A stretch of DNA of 64,000 bases from assembly GCA_017556805.1 (NCBI GenBank), contig JAFYMC010000003.1, forward strand, positions 1-64,000. The letters run 5' to 3'. The notes under the pieces were generated by a model, which saw only the letters and a program-made list of their open reading frames with translations, had not been told where the DNA came from and made no database searches. Positions 62,993 through 64,000 of this stretch are shown piece by piece. Position numbers and translations under genes: made by a program. How positions within the stretch are numbered: the first letter of the stretch is position 1; every line of letters begins with the position of its first letter. This DNA is from Lachnospiraceae bacterium. Lineage in GTDB: Bacteria; Bacillota; Clostridia; Lachnospirales; Lachnospiraceae.

Positions 62993-64000
62993 TTGTTCCG
63001 AAACAGTAGAACAATTCTCTTTTCAAAGGTAAAGGAATCGCTTGCATCGGTAGTTCCGATTGCGGCTATTGTTTTTATTCTTTGTTTTACCGTCGTGCCG
63101 GTTCCGACGGATTTGCTTATGACCTTTGTATTCGGTGTGGCTATGGTGATTATCGGTATGGGGATGTTTACTCTGGGTGCTGACCTTTCCATGACCCCGG
63201 TGGGCGAACATATAGGTTCTGCGGTGACAAAGTCCCGAAAGCTTTGGTTTATTGTATTAATCAGCTTTTTTGTTGGAGGCATTGTGACAATATCCGAGCC
63301 GGATTTGCAGGTGCTGGCAGAGCAGGTGCCTAATATTCCGAATCAGGTTATCGTGTTTTCGGTGGCCGGCGGTGTGGGCTTGTTTTTGGTCGTAGCCATG
63401 CTTCGTATTTTGTTTAAGTGGAAGTTAAACTATCTTTTGATTTTCTTTTATGCCGTAGTGTTCGGCCTTGCGATTTTCGTGCCGAAGTCTTTTCTGGCAG
63501 TTGCTTTTGACTCCGGCGGAGTAACGACCGGTCCGATGACAGTACCGTTTATTATGGCTCTCGGCGTGGGCGTGGCATCCATCCGAAGCGACAGCGATGC
63601 GCAAAACGACAGCTTCGGTCTGGTGGCGCTTTGTTCCGTGGGACCGATTTTGGCAGTCATGCTTTTGGGGCTGTTCTTCCGCGTAGAAGGCGGTAATTAT
63701 ACACCGGTGGAGATTCCGACGGTGGAGACCTCCAGGGATTTGTGGAACTTGTTCTCTCACGAGATTCCGGAATACATATTGGAAGTGGTCAAGGCGTTAC
63801 TTCCGATCATGGTGTTCTTTGCATTGTTTCAGATTTTCCGGTTAAAATTGAAGAAAGAAAATATTTATCGTATCAGTGTCGGTTTTATTTATACGTTTGT
63901 TGGTTTGGTATTGTTCTTATGTGGTGCGAATGTAGGCTTCATGACGGTAGGAAACTACATCGGACGGGAACTGGGTGGACTGTCCTATAGCTGGATTGTG
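62993..64000 (+). CDS. DUF1538 membrane protein (partial, runs off the window)
   Basis: At least 336 aa, no stop before the right edge. TTG 62993 is the only in-frame start with a well-placed site (GGAGG at 62981-62985, seven bases away); translation then reads LFRNSRTILFSKVKESLASV. Many membrane helices (VPIAAIVFILCFTVVPVPTD, MTFVFGVAMVIIGMGMFTLG) and the DUF1538 signature glycine-rich loops (GVTTGPMTVPFIMALG, ASIRSDSDAQNDSFG) give the family; DUF1538 proteins are multi-pass proteins of unknown function. The missing C-terminal part is beyond the window. Confidence 0.85.
   Translation, partial: MFRNSRTILFSKVKESLASVVPIAAIVFILCFTVVPVPTDLLMTFVFGVAMVIIGMGMFTLGADLSMTPVGEHIGSAVTKSRKLWFIVLISFFVGGIVTISEPDLQVLAEQVPNIPNQVIVFSVAGGVGLFLVVAMLRILFKWKLNYLLIFFYAVVFGLAIFVPKSFLAVAFDSGGVTTGPMTVPFIMALGVGVASIRSDSDAQNDSFGLVALCSVGPILAVMLLGLFFRVEGGNYTPVEIPTVETSRDLWNLFSHEIPEYILEVVKALLPIMVFFALFQIFRLKLKKENIYRISVGFIYTFVGLVLFLCGANVGFMTVGNYIGRELGGLSYSWIV

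Noticed and set aside
1..64000. CRISPR array, prophage or complete insertion sequence
   Set aside because: No evenly spaced direct repeats, phage genes or transposase were seen. The repeats present are coding Pro-Thr tracts and two palindromes.

Overview
The window looks like chromosome from a Gram-positive, low-to-mid GC Clostridia, most likely Lachnospiraceae. The grounds are strong AGGAGG ribosome binding sites, a proline T-box leader, a c-di-GMP-I riboswitch, a CotS-like spore-coat kinase, a short archaeal-type ProRS and the general protein character. Most genes strongly prefer CCG for proline. A block in the middle (about 32.8-38.7 kb, plus 40.4-41.3 kb) is visibly AT-richer and looks acquired.

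Layout. 1-420: 3' end of a 23S rRNA, tRNA-Asn, tRNA-Cys, terminator. 484-4533 (minus strand): a TetM/EF-G-like GTPase fused to a Rae1/YacP-type NYN nuclease domain, a VanZ-like protein and a CE1-type esterase. 4.7-13.3 kb: aminotransferase, DHH phosphoesterase, asnS, AraC regulator, a two-component system with a small LiaF-like protein, and an NMT1-type substrate-binding lipoprotein. 13.3-43.3 kb: a large surface-glycan locus with lasso-peptide genes interleaved. 43.5-56.9 kb: housekeeping and hypothetical genes (fused ABC permease-ATPase, cca, CotS-like kinase, PEGA protein, HAD phosphatase, hflK-hflC, cytidylate-kinase-like protein, AI-2E-type permease, CDF transporter). 57.0-59.4 kb: T-box leader, two long palindromic repeats and proS. 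59.5-64 kb: a polar amino acid ABC transporter, an EamA transporter and the start of a DUF1538 membrane protein that runs off the end.

The most interesting part is 13.3-43.3 kb. It contains every component of a Firmicutes paeninodin-like lasso peptide pathway, but scattered. There is an HprK-like peptide kinase (13316-14200), a precursor peptide and an asparagine-synthase-type cyclase (minus strand, 20324-18073) followed by their own response regulator and histidine kinase, then a nucleotidyltransferase (38707), a B2 transglutaminase-like protease (39890), a B1 PqqD-like leader-binding protein (41367) and an ABC exporter (41655). Between these parts lies a rhamnose-containing exopolysaccharide/capsule operon: rmlCABD, GT2 glycosyltransferases, a BY-kinase-like protein with a degenerate P-loop, a Wzz-like protein, an Alg13/Alg14-like pair, Wzy-like and Wzx-like proteins, a kinase-fold protein, an acyltransferase and a GT32 enzyme. 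Two paralogous secreted proteins with long Pro-Thr repeats and beta-helix-like C-termini are also present, the first behind a c-di-GMP riboswitch. The predicted lasso precursor is unusual: it fits a D19-E27 nine-residue ring but carries a roughly 41-residue tail with three cysteines.

All calls come from reading the sequence. No database search was run, so family assignments rest on recognised motifs and overall resemblance.
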